DNA from: Acinetobacter sp. ASP199
Lineage (GTDB): Bacteria > Pseudomonadota > Gammaproteobacteria > Pseudomonadales > Moraxellaceae
Reading direction: 5' to 3'
Length of the DNA stretch: 64,000 nucleotides
Assembly (NCBI RefSeq): GCF_022700675.1
Contig: NZ_CP062182.1
Coordinates: forward strand, 124,001 to 188,000
Part shown: positions 18,349-26,753 of the stretch, in pieces
Layout: the number at the start of each line of letters is the position of its first letter
Position numbering within the stretch: position 1 is the first letter of the stretch
Translations under genes and position numbers: made by a program
Notes under the pieces: generated by a model
Seen by the model: only the letters and a program-made list of their open reading frames with translations
Told to the model about the DNA's origin: nothing
Databases searched by the model: none

Positions 18349-20052
18349 ATGCCAAAACTTGAAATCAAGCAGCGACCTTTACTGACCCGTCCTGAATCTT
18401 TTCAGGATGTACCGTCTTTTATTGCAGAAATTCTGGCACGCCGTGGGGTGGAGTCGCAGCAGGAGCTTGAGCTGAAACTCAAGCATCTGTTGGCACCGAC
18501 TATGAAAGGCCTAGCTGAAGCCATTCAGCTGATCGATGCAGCGATTGATGCAGGTCAGAAGATCGTGATTGTCGGTGACTATGATGCCGATGGTGCCACC
18601 AGTACTGCATTGATGGTGCTGGCTCTGCGCGACATGGGGGCCAATGTTGATTATCTGGTTCCAGACCGTTTCAAGTATGGTTATGGCTTGACTCCTGCCA
18701 TTGCCGATCTGGCTTTTGCGAATTTTACCCCTGATCTGCTGATTACCGTAGATAACGGAATTTCCAGTCATGACGGGGTGAAACAGGCACAGGATCATGG
18801 CATGCAGGTGATCATCACCGATCACCATCTTACGACCAAGCCAACGCCAGCAGCTGAAGCGGTGGTCAATCCAAACCAGTTAGGCTGTGAATTCCCAAGC
18901 AAGGCACTGGCCGGGGTAGGCGTGGCTTTCTATGTCTTGGCGAATCTATCGACTCATCGTAAGAAGCTCGGTAAATCTTCAACAGTGATTACCAACTATC
19001 TGGATTTGGTGGCGCTGGGAACGTATGCAGATGTAGCTAGTCTGGACTATAACAACCGCATTCTGATTGATGCTGGGCTGAAGCGGATTCAGCAGCACTT
19101 ATGCCGTCCGGGCATTAGTGCATTGCTGGAAATTGCAGGACGGGATGCAGCAACTTTAAAAGCCCAGGATCTTGGCTTTGTACTCGGGCCGCGCATTAAT
19201 GCAGCTGGGCGTATGGAAACCATGGATATCGGGATTGAGTGTTTGCTCGCTCCAGATCTGGCAACCGCTTATCCACTCGCAGAACAGCTGAATAAACTGA
19301 ATGTCGAACGTCGTCAGGTAGAAGGCAAAATCAAGCAGGAAGCTTTGACTGAACTGGAAAAAATCCAGCTCGATGAGAATACTTTGCCTGCCGCACTGAT
19401 CATGTTTGAACAGCACTGGCATCAGGGTGTGATCGGGATTGTAGCGGGCCGTTTAAAAGAACAGTTCCATCGTCCAAGTATAGTCTTTGCTGCTGATGAA
19501 GATGGTATTCATATCAAAGGTTCAGCACGTTCCATTGAAGGGATTCATATCCGGGATAGCATTGAACGGATAGCAGAGCAGTATCCGCATCTGGTCAGCC
19601 ATTTCGGTGGGCACGCGGCCGCAGCGGGATTAACCATTAAAAAGCAGCATTTTGCTGAATTTAAACAGGTCTTTGAACAGCTGATTGCAGAGATGGATGA
19701 AAGCCTATTTACTGCTACGCTGTGGACTGATGGGGAACTACCGGCATCAGCTTTCCAAATTGATACCGTAGACCTGCTGCAGAACTTGAGCCCATGGGGG
19801 CAAAAGTTTCCTCAACCGATTTTTGAAGGCATCTTTAAGATTCTGGATTACCGCTGGTTAAAGGATAGCCATTTAAAGCTGCGTCTGGCTTTAAATAACG
19901 GGCAGGTATTAGATGCAATTGCTTTTAGCGCCAAAGATAAATTTGCATTTGACCCGATGCAGGATAGCGTGCATTTGGTCTATGAGCTGGAACGCAATGA
20001 ATTTAATGGCAATGTCAGCTTACAGCTGCGGATTTTACATTTACAACAATAA
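18349..20052 (+). CDS. recJ: Single-stranded-DNA-specific exonuclease RecJ
   Basis: 5'-3' single-strand exonuclease for recombination and mismatch repair. The 567-residue protein has the DHH phosphoesterase motifs: DYDADGATSTAL near residue 77, ITDHHLTT (DHH) near 157, and the DHHA1 motif GGHAAAAGLT near 423, followed by the OB-like domain. ATG 18349 begins immediately after the pdxH stop. It ends at a bidirectional terminator shared with the convergent porin gene. Confidence 0.97.
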   Translation: MPKLEIKQRPLLTRPESFQDVPSFIAEILARRGVESQQELELKLKHLLAPTMKGLAEAIQLIDAAIDAGQKIVIVGDYDADGATSTALMVLALRDMGANVDYLVPDRFKYGYGLTPAIADLAFANFTPDLLITVDNGISSHDGVKQAQDHGMQVIITDHHLTTKPTPAAEAVVNPNQLGCEFPSKALAGVGVAFYVLANLSTHRKKLGKSSTVITNYLDLVALGTYADVASLDYNNRILIDAGLKRIQQHLCRPGISALLEIAGRDAATLKAQDLGFVLGPRINAAGRMETMDIGIECLLAPDLATAYPLAEQLNKLNVERRQVEGKIKQEALTELEKIQLDENTLPAALIMFEQHWHQGVIGIVAGRLKEQFHRPSIVFAADEDGIHIKGSARSIEGIHIRDSIERIAEQYPHLVSHFGGHAAAAGLTIKKQHFAEFKQVFEQLIAEMDESLFTATLWTDGELPASAFQIDTVDLLQNLSPWGQKFPQPIFEGIFKILDYRWLKDSHLKLRLALNNGQVLDAIAFSAKDKFAFDPMQDSVHLVYELERNEFNGNVSLQLRILHLQQ

Positions 20053-20078
20053 AAAACCGCTCAAGTGAGCGGTTTTTT
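20051..20078. terminator. Bidirectional terminator between recJ and porin 1
   Basis: Stem AAAAAACCGCTCA (20051-20063) with TGAGCGGTTTTTT (20066-20078), A-rich before and T-rich after, so it can serve both convergent genes. Confidence 0.92.
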
Positions 20079-20095
20079 ACTTTTAATCTAAAAGA

Positions 20096-20896
20096 TTAGA
20101 AGCGGAATGTACCGTTGATACCGAAAGAGTCAGCACCGTCAGTAGTTGTGTAATTCACGCCAGCTGCAATTGCAGGGGTAAAGAATTTTTGAGCACGAAC
20201 ACTAAAAATAGTATCTGATTCATCAGCAGTAGAGTCAGCAAAAGAAACACCAACGCTAAGTGTAGGATCTATATAAAGATCAGCACCTAGGCGATAAGTT
20301 GTTTCATCACCAAAATAACTTAGACCTTCAAAATTTGCAAAATGGTTGCCAATTTGAGTCACGTACTTAGCACGTAGAGATAATGCAGTATCATCACCTA
20401 CAGTAACAGCATTTAGGAGGTTAGGAACAAAACCATAATTTGCTACCTGAACTGGATCAACGCTTTCATTAGCTGCACCAGCTGCTAATAGTAGGCCATT
20501 AACTGGTAAGTAACCAACCTCAAAAGCATAACCAGTATTGTCTTCACCTGCAAAGTCAGTTTGGTTAATAGTACCGCTTACATAAAATTGAGTATTTGGA
20601 ATATAAAACTCACCACTTACACCAAATACATCGATATCTTCATCTCCATCACCGCTCGCATTTGCATAACCTAAACCAATATTGCTCGCCTTATTGAGGA
20701 AAGCTGCTTCTGCAAGTGGGGAGTTCTTAACTTGAACTGCATTTAAATAGTATTTTCCATTGATGAAAAATGTATCTAGATCCCCAAGATTATCGATATC
20801 AGTATTTTCATAGCCGACATTAACTTCAGCTTGATAAGCATGTGCAGTTCCCAGGCCAGCAAGAAGAGCAGTTGCAAGCGCAAGTTTTTTAAACAT
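20096..20896 (-). CDS. Putative outer-membrane porin, paralogue 1
   Basis: A 266-residue secreted beta-barrel with a signal peptide (MFKKLALATALLAGLGTAHA) and a C-terminal FRF that ends in the aromatic residue used by the BAM complex. The chain alternates short polar loops and beta strands. It shares the mature start AYQAEVNVGYE, the block PLAEAAFLNKASNIGLGYA near residue 61, and the block YLPVNGLLLAAGA with the products at 21071 and 48275. This is the Acinetobacter putative porin family. The substrate is unknown. A strong promoter at 20951-20978 reads into it. Confidence 0.82.
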   Translation of the reverse strand: MFKKLALATALLAGLGTAHAYQAEVNVGYENTDIDNLGDLDTFFINGKYYLNAVQVKNSPLAEAAFLNKASNIGLGYANASGDGDEDIDVFGVSGEFYIPNTQFYVSGTINQTDFAGEDNTGYAFEVGYLPVNGLLLAAGAANESVDPVQVANYGFVPNLLNAVTVGDDTALSLRAKYVTQIGNHFANFEGLSYFGDETTYRLGADLYIDPTLSVGVSFADSTADESDTIFSVRAQKFFTPAIAAGVNYTTTDGADSFGINGTFRF

Positions 20897-20950
20897 TATT
20901 GAGATTCCCTCTGTTATAGAAATATGACTGTTTTGTTACAGTTGTTGCTG

Positions 20951-20978
20951 ATTGTACGGAAAATACGCAGTACGTCAA
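20951..20978 (-). promoter_or_regulatory. Promoter of porin 1
   Basis: On the minus strand TTGACG, 16-bp spacer, TACAAT followed by CAGC. The same arrangement occurs before the other two porin paralogues. Confidence 0.75.
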
Positions 20979-21013
20979 TGCACAATTTCTACCTAACTGC
21001 TTTATTTTAGGGC

Positions 21014-21046
21014 ATAAAAAAAGCACCCTTCCGAAGAAGAGTGCTG
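21014..21046 (-). terminator. Intrinsic terminator after porin 2
   Basis: On the minus strand AGCACTCTT pairs with AAGGGTGCT (one wobble) over a short C/T-rich loop, then seven T residues. Confidence 0.85.
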
Positions 21047-21070
21047 TTTGAGTATGTAATTAAGCGAAGC

Positions 21071-21856
21071 TTAGAAGCGATATTTAGCAGCTACACCAAA
21101 TTTGTTGTAGTCTTGGTTACCAATTTCACCAAAACCTACACGACCTTCCAAGCTTACTTGTTCATTAAAGAATTTACGTGCACTTACACCAAATTCATTT
21201 GAGTCGTAAGGGCCATTGTCTTTGCTTTGATAATCAGCACCAACACTTAAAGTTTTGTCGATGAAGTAGTCAGCTTTTAAGTTGTACTCATCTAGGTCGC
21301 CAAAGGCAGCGCCAGCTTCAAGGTTAATGTCTTTACCATTGCTTAAGGTAGTCACATATTTAGCACGTAAAGTTGGATCTACACCGTCATCATAGTCATT
21401 GTCATAACCTTTCACACCTGCTGCAATTAACAGACCTGGTGCAGGTAAATAACCGACTTCAGCACTATAAACGGTTTCGTCAAAATCAGGTGCATAGTCG
21501 TATTTAGAATCATCACGACCTACGCTACCACTCAAATAAAAATCTGAGTTTGGTACGAAGTATTCAGCACCTACACCATAACGGTGACGTTCTGAAGAGT
21601 CGTAATCATCATATTGATATTGAGCTTTCACATTACTTGCACGATCAAGGAAGGCTGCTTCGGCTAATGGTGCATTACGCGTTTGTACAGGATTAAAGTA
21701 ATAAGTGCCATCTACACCGAAAGAGCCGCTTGAACTACCGTTGTCCGGATCTGTTAAGCCTGCTGATGCACCAATTTCTGCTTGGTAAGCATGTGCTGCG
21801 GTACCCGTAAAAGCTACGGCTGAAATAAGTGCTGAAGCGATTGCTAATTTTTTCAT
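21071..21856 (-). CDS. Putative outer-membrane porin, paralogue 2
   Basis: A 261-residue secreted beta-barrel with signal peptide MKKLAIASALISAVAFTGTA followed by AHA, and C-terminal YRF. It is a paralogue of the 20096 product, sharing AYQAEIG at the mature start, PLAEAAFLDRASNVKAQY, and YLPAPGLLIAAGV. The loops are richer in Asp and Tyr. It lies 174 bp upstream of porin 1 on the same strand, but a terminator and a separate promoter lie between them. So this is a tandem duplication with independent transcription. Substrate unknown. Confidence 0.82.
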   Translation of the reverse strand: MKKLAIASALISAVAFTGTAAHAYQAEIGASAGLTDPDNGSSSGSFGVDGTYYFNPVQTRNAPLAEAAFLDRASNVKAQYQYDDYDSSERHRYGVGAEYFVPNSDFYLSGSVGRDDSKYDYAPDFDETVYSAEVGYLPAPGLLIAAGVKGYDNDYDDGVDPTLRAKYVTTLSNGKDINLEAGAAFGDLDEYNLKADYFIDKTLSVGADYQSKDNGPYDSNEFGVSARKFFNEQVSLEGRVGFGEIGNQDYNKFGVAAKYRF

Positions 21857-21914
21857 GCGGATACTCCCCTCTGAAAGTTTGGCTGGGATTTAATAAATTT
21901 TTTGTTACAGTTTC

Positions 21915-21942
21915 AGTCTAGCCCAAATCGGAAGATCGTCAA
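21915..21942 (-). promoter_or_regulatory. Promoter of porin 2
   Basis: Minus strand TTGACG, 16-bp spacer, TAGACT, then an ACTGTAACAAAA stretch also seen in the porin 1 leader. The remaining 400 bp up to prfB is AT-rich with no gene that I can support. Confidence 0.65.
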
Positions 21943-22297
21943 TCAAGGGAAAGTTACAGTAATGTCAATACAGTAATTTTGTGTAATTTTATGATTTTAA
22001 TTCATTGAAATATAAATAAAAAAAACAATGTTTTGTTTTATTAAAACTATGTAAAGATTGTGAATTTTAGAGATTTTGACTAATAAACAAGCAAAAAAAA
22101 TATTGTTAAATGGACTGGTTGAGTTCCAAAAAATCAGAATTTTTTAGTTAAGGAGATCCATTTTTTTATGCATTTACTTGACCGGTAAAGATGAAGGCAT
22201 GCAGGTGCAGTCAATGATCTGAATGGGTCCAAATAAATATTTAGAACTGGGAAAGATCAGACAAATGTCCTGCTCAAACTGCGGGAAAGGACTGTGA

Positions 22298-22303
22298 TAT
22301 AAT
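22298..22303 (+). promoter_or_regulatory. prfB: Possible -10 element of prfB
   Basis: Perfect TATAAT 43 bp before the prfB GTG; no convincing -35 at the right distance. Confidence 0.35.
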
Positions 22304-22346
22304 TGCCTGCTAAAAATTTATGCCTTATTGATTGAGAGAAATTCAC

Positions 22347-23442
22347 GTGGAAATTAATCCTTATCTACTCCAGCTAAAAGACTTGAACGAACGTGGTCAA
22401 ACACTACGGGGGTATCTTTGACTACGATCTGAAAAAAGAGCGTTTGGAAGAGGTTCTCCGTGAATTAGAAGATCCAGCAATCTGGAATGATCAGAACCGT
22501 GCCCAGGCTATGGCCAAAGAAAAAGGCGAGCTTGAGAATGTACTCAATGTACTGGACGGTCTGACGACCCAGCTGGAAGATGCGCAAGCGATGCTAGATT
22601 TGGCTGTAGAAGCTGATGAAGAAGAAATGCTTGAAGATGTCCAAGCGGAACTCACATCAGCTGAAACTGAATTGGCAAAACTTGAATTCCGTCGTATGTT
22701 CAGCAACCCAATGGATCCGAACCCATGTTATGTGGAAATTCAAGCGGGTTCTGGCGGTACAGAAGCACAAGACTGGGCGTCGATGTTGCTGCGTATGTAC
22801 ATGCGTTGGATTGAACGTCATGGCTTTAAAGCAGAATTGATGGAAGAATCTGATGGTGACGTGGCGGGTATTAAATCTGCAACGATTCGTGTTGAAGGTG
22901 AATATGCCTATGGTTGGTTACGTACCGAATCTGGCGTACACCGTTTAGTACGTAAGTCACCATTTGACTCGGGTAACCGCCGTCATACTTCATTCTCTGC
23001 GGTATTCGTTTCACCTGAAGTCGATGACAATATCGAAATCGATATTAACCCTGCGGATGTTCGTACTGATACTTACCGTGCATCAGGTGCGGGTGGTCAG
23101 CACATTAACAAAACTGATTCTGCGGTACGTTTAACCCACGCACCAACAGGCATTGTGGTGGCGTGTCAGAACCAGCGTTCACAACATGCCAACCGTGATC
23201 ATGCCTGGAAACAGCTACGTGCAAAACTCTATGAACTGGAGATGAGCAAACGTAATGAAGCCGCTCAGGCATTAGAAGACTCGAAGTCTGACATTGGTTG
23301 GGGCAGCCAGATCCGTTCTTATGTTCTGGATGATTCACGTATCAAAGACTTACGTACTGGTGTTGAAAATTCAAATACTGGTGCAGTTCTGGATGGTGAT
23401 CTGGACAAATTTATTGAAGCAAGCTTGAAACAAGGCCTGTAA
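22347..23442 (+). CDS. prfB: Peptide chain release factor 2, with programmed +1 frameshift
   Basis: Releases peptides at UGA and UAA codons. Translation starts at GTG 22347 and runs 24 codons ([20 protein letters not shown], then RGYL) to an in-frame TGA at 22419-22421. The classic shift site CTT-TGA-C is present with the Shine-Dalgarno-like GGGGG three bases upstream of CTT. After a +1 shift the frame continues from 22420 to give about 364 residues, as in E. coli RF2. The GGQ motif is in [15 protein letters not shown] and the UGA-recognising SPF tripeptide is in VRKSPFDSG. Low RF2 lets the ribosome shift, so the gene controls itself. The frame opening at 22393 is only the downstream part. 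Confidence 0.97.
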
Positions 23443-23505
23443 GCAGACCTTTTAACTCTCTGCGTAACAAAGCAAATACAGTTTGCAAACCTTATATTCA
23501 AAATA

Positions 23506-23538
23506 TTCGATATTTAAATCGAAAAAATGCGATATACT
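23506..23538 (+). promoter_or_regulatory. ArsR operator and promoter
   Basis: Inverted repeat TTCGAT-N6-ATCGAA (23506-23523) just upstream of a -10 TATACT (23533-23538). This position suits autorepression by the ArsR-type regulator downstream. Confidence 0.55.
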
Positions 23539-23588
23539 GGAATAAATGCTGCAATCAGCTTTGTTGCGCACGACTATGTGATGTGACT

Positions 23589-23888
23589 ATGGACGTTGAT
23601 CTGATCTTTAAAGCTCTGGCAAATCCCACACGCCGGCAAATTCTGGAATGGTTAAAAACACCAGGGCAGTATCTGTCTGCCGAAGAATGTGGCGGCTTTC
23701 AGCGTGGTGTTTGTGCAGGCCAGATTGAAAAATTAGGGCAAGTCTCTCAGTCCACCATGTCCAATCATTTGTCCGTGTTACAGCAGGCGGGATTAATTAC
23801 CGCCACTAAACATGGACAATGGTCATATTTCTCCCGCAACGAAGCCCTGATTCAGCAGTACATCGAACATTTACAACAACACCTCTAA
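23589..23888 (+). CDS. ArsR family transcriptional regulator
   Basis: A 99-residue winged-helix repressor. The N-terminus MDVDLIFKALANPTRRQILE is the standard ArsR opening, and the recognition helix region is QVSQSTMSNHLSVLQQAGLI. Two cysteines (ECGGFQRGVC, about residues 36-45) lie in the linker and could sense an electrophile or metal. ATG 23589 is preferred over GTG 23583. The gene sits 26 bp before an Old Yellow Enzyme gene, which suggests it controls that reductase and itself through the palindrome upstream. The ligand is unknown. Confidence 0.9.
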   Translation: MDVDLIFKALANPTRRQILEWLKTPGQYLSAEECGGFQRGVCAGQIEKLGQVSQSTMSNHLSVLQQAGLITATKHGQWSYFSRNEALIQQYIEHLQQHL

Positions 23889-23914
23889 AAACATATCTGG
23901 AGGCTGGAGTCAGT

Positions 23915-25000
23915 ATGGCTGAATTGAATACCCCCCTGAAAATGGGTGCGCTCGAACTCAAAAACCGTGTCATCATGGCACCTTTAACGCGTAGTCGTGC
24001 AACCGATGACCGTGTTCCAACGCCGATGATGGCAGAGTACTATGCACAACGTGCAAGTGCAGGTCTGATCATTTCCGAAGCCACTGTTATTTCTGAAGAA
24101 GCCAATGGTTACCGCAATACACCTGGGCTATTTACAGATGCACAGGTTGAAGGCTGGAAACTGGTGACCAATGCTGTACATGAGAAGGGTGGTTTGATCG
24201 TTGCACAGTTATGGCATGTGGGGCGTGTTTCTGATCCTGAATTACTGAATGGTGACACACCGGTATCGGCAAGTTCAGTACAACAGGCCGGTCATGTTAG
24301 CCTGTTACGTCCTAAGCGCCCTTATGTTCTTCCACGTCCGCTGGAAATTTCAGAGATTCATACCATTACCGAGCAATATAAGCAGGCTGCGATTCGTGCC
24401 AAAGAAGCCGGTTTTGATGGGGTAGAGTTGCATGGTGCCAATGGTTATCTGATTGACCAGTTCCTGCAAAGCAAGACCAACAAGCGTGAAGATGAATACG
24501 GCGGTTCTGTTGAAAACCGTGCCCGCTTCCTGCTGGAAGTAGTCGATGCCTTGATTGAAGTCTGGGGCGCAGATCGTGTCGGTGTGCATCTGGCACCACG
24601 TGGCGATGAGCATGACATGGGTGATGATGATCCACGTGAAACATTTGGTTATGCGATGGAGCAACTGGGCAAACGTAAGATTGCTTTCTTCTTTACCCGT
24701 GAATATCTGGCTAAAGACAGTATCTCGGATGATATGAAACAGCGTTCAGGTGGCGTGCCGTATATTGCCAATATGCGCTTGAGCCGTGAGGATGCGATTG
24801 AGCTATTAGCTTCAGGTAAAGCTGATGCGGTCTCTTTTGGTAAGGCCTATATTGCCAATCCGGATCTATACGAGCGTCTGCTACAAGATGCACCGCTGAA
24901 CGAGCTAAAACTGGAAAATATGATCGGCAGTCAGGCGGCTGAAGGTTATATTGATTATCCAACTTTGGCAGAAGTAAAAATTTTAAGCACCACAGAATAA
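23915..25000 (+). CDS. Old Yellow Enzyme family alkene reductase (NemA-like)
   Basis: FMN- and NADPH-dependent reductase of activated alkenes, N-ethylmaleimide or nitro compounds. From ATG 23915 (GGAG at 23899-23902 upstream) it has 361 residues. It begins with the family pattern LKMGALELKNRVIMAPLTRS. The substrate-binding pair is in ELHGANGYLIDQFLQSKTNK, and EYGGSVENRARFLLEV follows. The frame is open back to 23819 across the ArsR end, but those codons are not OYE-like. Encoded right behind an ArsR regulator, so probably induced by reactive electrophiles (inference). Confidence 0.92.
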   Translation: MAELNTPLKMGALELKNRVIMAPLTRSRATDDRVPTPMMAEYYAQRASAGLIISEATVISEEANGYRNTPGLFTDAQVEGWKLVTNAVHEKGGLIVAQLWHVGRVSDPELLNGDTPVSASSVQQAGHVSLLRPKRPYVLPRPLEISEIHTITEQYKQAAIRAKEAGFDGVELHGANGYLIDQFLQSKTNKREDEYGGSVENRARFLLEVVDALIEVWGADRVGVHLAPRGDEHDMGDDDPRETFGYAMEQLGKRKIAFFFTREYLAKDSISDDMKQRSGGVPYIANMRLSREDAIELLASGKADAVSFGKAYIANPDLYERLLQDAPLNELKLENMIGSQAAEGYIDYPTLAEVKILSTTE

Positions 25001-25009
25001 TCTAAAAAT

Positions 25010-25052
25010 GAGTCACATCGATTAACATGTCGGTGTGGCTCTGTTATATTTT
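25010..25052 (+). terminator. Intrinsic terminator after the OYE gene
   Basis: 11-bp stem GAGTCACATCG (25010-25020) with CGGTGTGGCTC (25031-25041, two wobbles), then TGTTATATTTT. An in-frame ATG at 25027 of the next gene lies in its loop, which argues against that start. Confidence 0.8.
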
Positions 25053-25080
25053 GCCGATTCACTCAATTTCGGGGCAACAT

Positions 25081-26361
25081 TTGGCTACTCCTTTTTGGTA
25101 CAACGCGGCACTGACACTGATCAAGCCTTTATATCAGTCACGTATTCGTAAGCGTGCAGAAAGTCCTGAACAACTACAACAGGAACTGCTTGAACGTTTT
25201 GGTCCGTTTCAGACACCAAAAAACAAACATGCCATCTGGTTTCATGTGGTCTCGGTTGGGGAAACCAATGCGGCACAGCCTCTGATTGAATATTATTTAA
25301 AATCAGGTCATCCGGTGCTGGTGACCAATACCACTAAAACAGGTCAGGCACGCGCCAAATCTCTTTTTCTTAAAGAACCCTATTTAAATTTATTTCAGGC
25401 AGTGTATTTGCCTGCCGATCAAAAACATCTGATTCGGGATTTCTATCAGAAATATCAGCCGAAATTATTGCTGTTAATGGAAACTGAAATCTGGCCAAAT
25501 CTCATTGATCAGGCGCAAAATTTTCAGGTGCCCTGTCTGTTGCTGAATGCCCGGCTATCAGAAAAATCAGCGCAAGGTTATGGCAAGGTCAAAGGTTTAA
25601 CCCGTGGCATGCTGAACGCGATGCAGCAGTTATTGGCTCAGGATAGTGCAACGCAACAACGTTATATTGATTTAGGTATTGAGAAGGCTAAAACTCAGGT
25701 CTTAGGCAATATCAAGTTTGATATCACGGCACCACAGCAGTTTATTGAGCGTGCGAGCGAGCTAAAACAGGAGTGGGCTTTACAAGGGCGTAAAATCATT
25801 ACGCTGGCCAGTACCCATGCACCAGAAGAACAGCAGTTGATGACTGAATTGAAAGCGGCTTTAAATGCTGATCCAAGCTTGCTGTGTATTGTGGTGCCAC
25901 GTCATCCTGAACGTTTTGATGAGGTATTTCAGGTAGCCCAGGCTCTAAATTTAACAACTCAACGCCGTAGCTTGGGACAGAAAATTGAAGCGGATACCCA
26001 GATTTATCTGGCAGATTCAATGGGTGAGATGTGGCTATGGTATGCACTTAGCCAGGCTTGTTATGTCGGTGGTTCTTTAAATGAACCGGGTGGTGGACAT
26101 AATATTCTGGAGCCGATTGCACTGAATGTGCCGACGATTCTGGGTAAGAATTATTTTAATTTCCAGACCATTGTGGATGAGTTTGTTGAAGCTCATGCAG
26201 TAGAAGTCGTAGATAATTTTAAGCAGGCAGCTGAAATTTTATTGGAGCTTTTAAATCATTCGGAAAAAGCTGAAAGTTTGAATACGGCTGCGCAAAAGAT
26301 TATGCAACAGAATCAGGGTTCGCTTGCCAAGCATATTCGGGTGATTGATCAGTATCTTTAA
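25081..26361 (+). CDS. waaA: 3-deoxy-D-manno-octulosonic acid (Kdo) transferase
   Basis: Adds Kdo to lipid A precursor at the inner membrane, completing the inner LPS core base. The GT-B protein of about 426 residues shows the acceptor motif HVVSVGETNAAQPLIEYYL with the catalytic Glu, LLLMETEIWPNLI in the middle, and the sugar-nucleotide motif GGSLNEPGGGHNILEPIAL. I favour a TTG start at 25081, preceded by GGGG at 25071-25074. The upstream ATG at 25027 would lie in the loop of the preceding terminator. The enzyme family has an N-terminal membrane helix; here the start is only weakly hydrophobic. Confidence 0.93.
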   Translation: MATPFWYNAALTLIKPLYQSRIRKRAESPEQLQQELLERFGPFQTPKNKHAIWFHVVSVGETNAAQPLIEYYLKSGHPVLVTNTTKTGQARAKSLFLKEPYLNLFQAVYLPADQKHLIRDFYQKYQPKLLLLMETEIWPNLIDQAQNFQVPCLLLNARLSEKSAQGYGKVKGLTRGMLNAMQQLLAQDSATQQRYIDLGIEKAKTQVLGNIKFDITAPQQFIERASELKQEWALQGRKIITLASTHAPEEQQLMTELKAALNADPSLLCIVVPRHPERFDEVFQVAQALNLTTQRRSLGQKIEADTQIYLADSMGEMWLWYALSQACYVGGSLNEPGGGHNILEPIALNVPTILGKNYFNFQTIVDEFVEAHAVEVVDNFKQAAEILLELLNHSEKAESLNTAAQKIMQQNQGSLAKHIRVIDQYL

Positions 26362-26397
26362 TTTACATCGACAAGTAACAGATATTGGATTTACCAA

Positions 26398-26723
26398 GAC
26401 GGCAGGGATGCCGTCGTTAGGCTGTGATACAGGGAAGTATCATCAGCCTAACAAAAGCGTTTTGCCTACTTTTGCGCTGTCAAAAGTAGGGAAGGCCTAT
26501 ACAATAATAATTTGATCTAATTGTGATTTGAGGCGATGTTAAATCAATTTAAAGGGCAATCACGGCCTTTTGATGAGGTACAGAATATATTTTTTATAGC
26601 GTAGGCAGTATCTTACTTTTGTCGGGCCAAAAGTAACAAAAGCCTTTTGCAGTGCTGAAGGGACGTCCTGTCCCTCAGCACTGCAGGCGACATCCCTGTC
26701 GCCACCCTCTAGCCAATAGAGGG
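26398..26723. repeat. Modular array of seven palindromes, arranged as a mirror pair
   Basis: The 392-bp gap between waaA and rsmE holds seven strong hairpins. Left block: GACGGC/GCCGTC (26398-26415), TTAGGCTG/CAGCCTAA with inner GATAC/GTATC (26417-26451), CCTACTTTTG/CAAAAGTAGG (26465-26490). Right block: TTACTTTTG/CAAAAGTAA (26613-26636), TGCAGTGCTGA/TCAGCACTGCA with inner GGGAC/GTCCC (26648-26685), GGCGAC/GTCGCC (26686-26703), CCCTCTA/TAGAGGG (26705-26723). Read on opposite strands, the two blocks have the same module order, and stem bases differ in a compensated way. About 120 bp of AT-rich DNA lies between the blocks. Confidence 0.85.
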
Positions 26724-26753
26724 ATATATCATATTTTTTTGGTCTACTTTTTT

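Noticed and set aside
22160..22190. Tiny frame after AAGGAGA near 22152 (ATG with six codons)
   Set aside because: Good RBS but only six codons and no sign of attenuation; probably chance.
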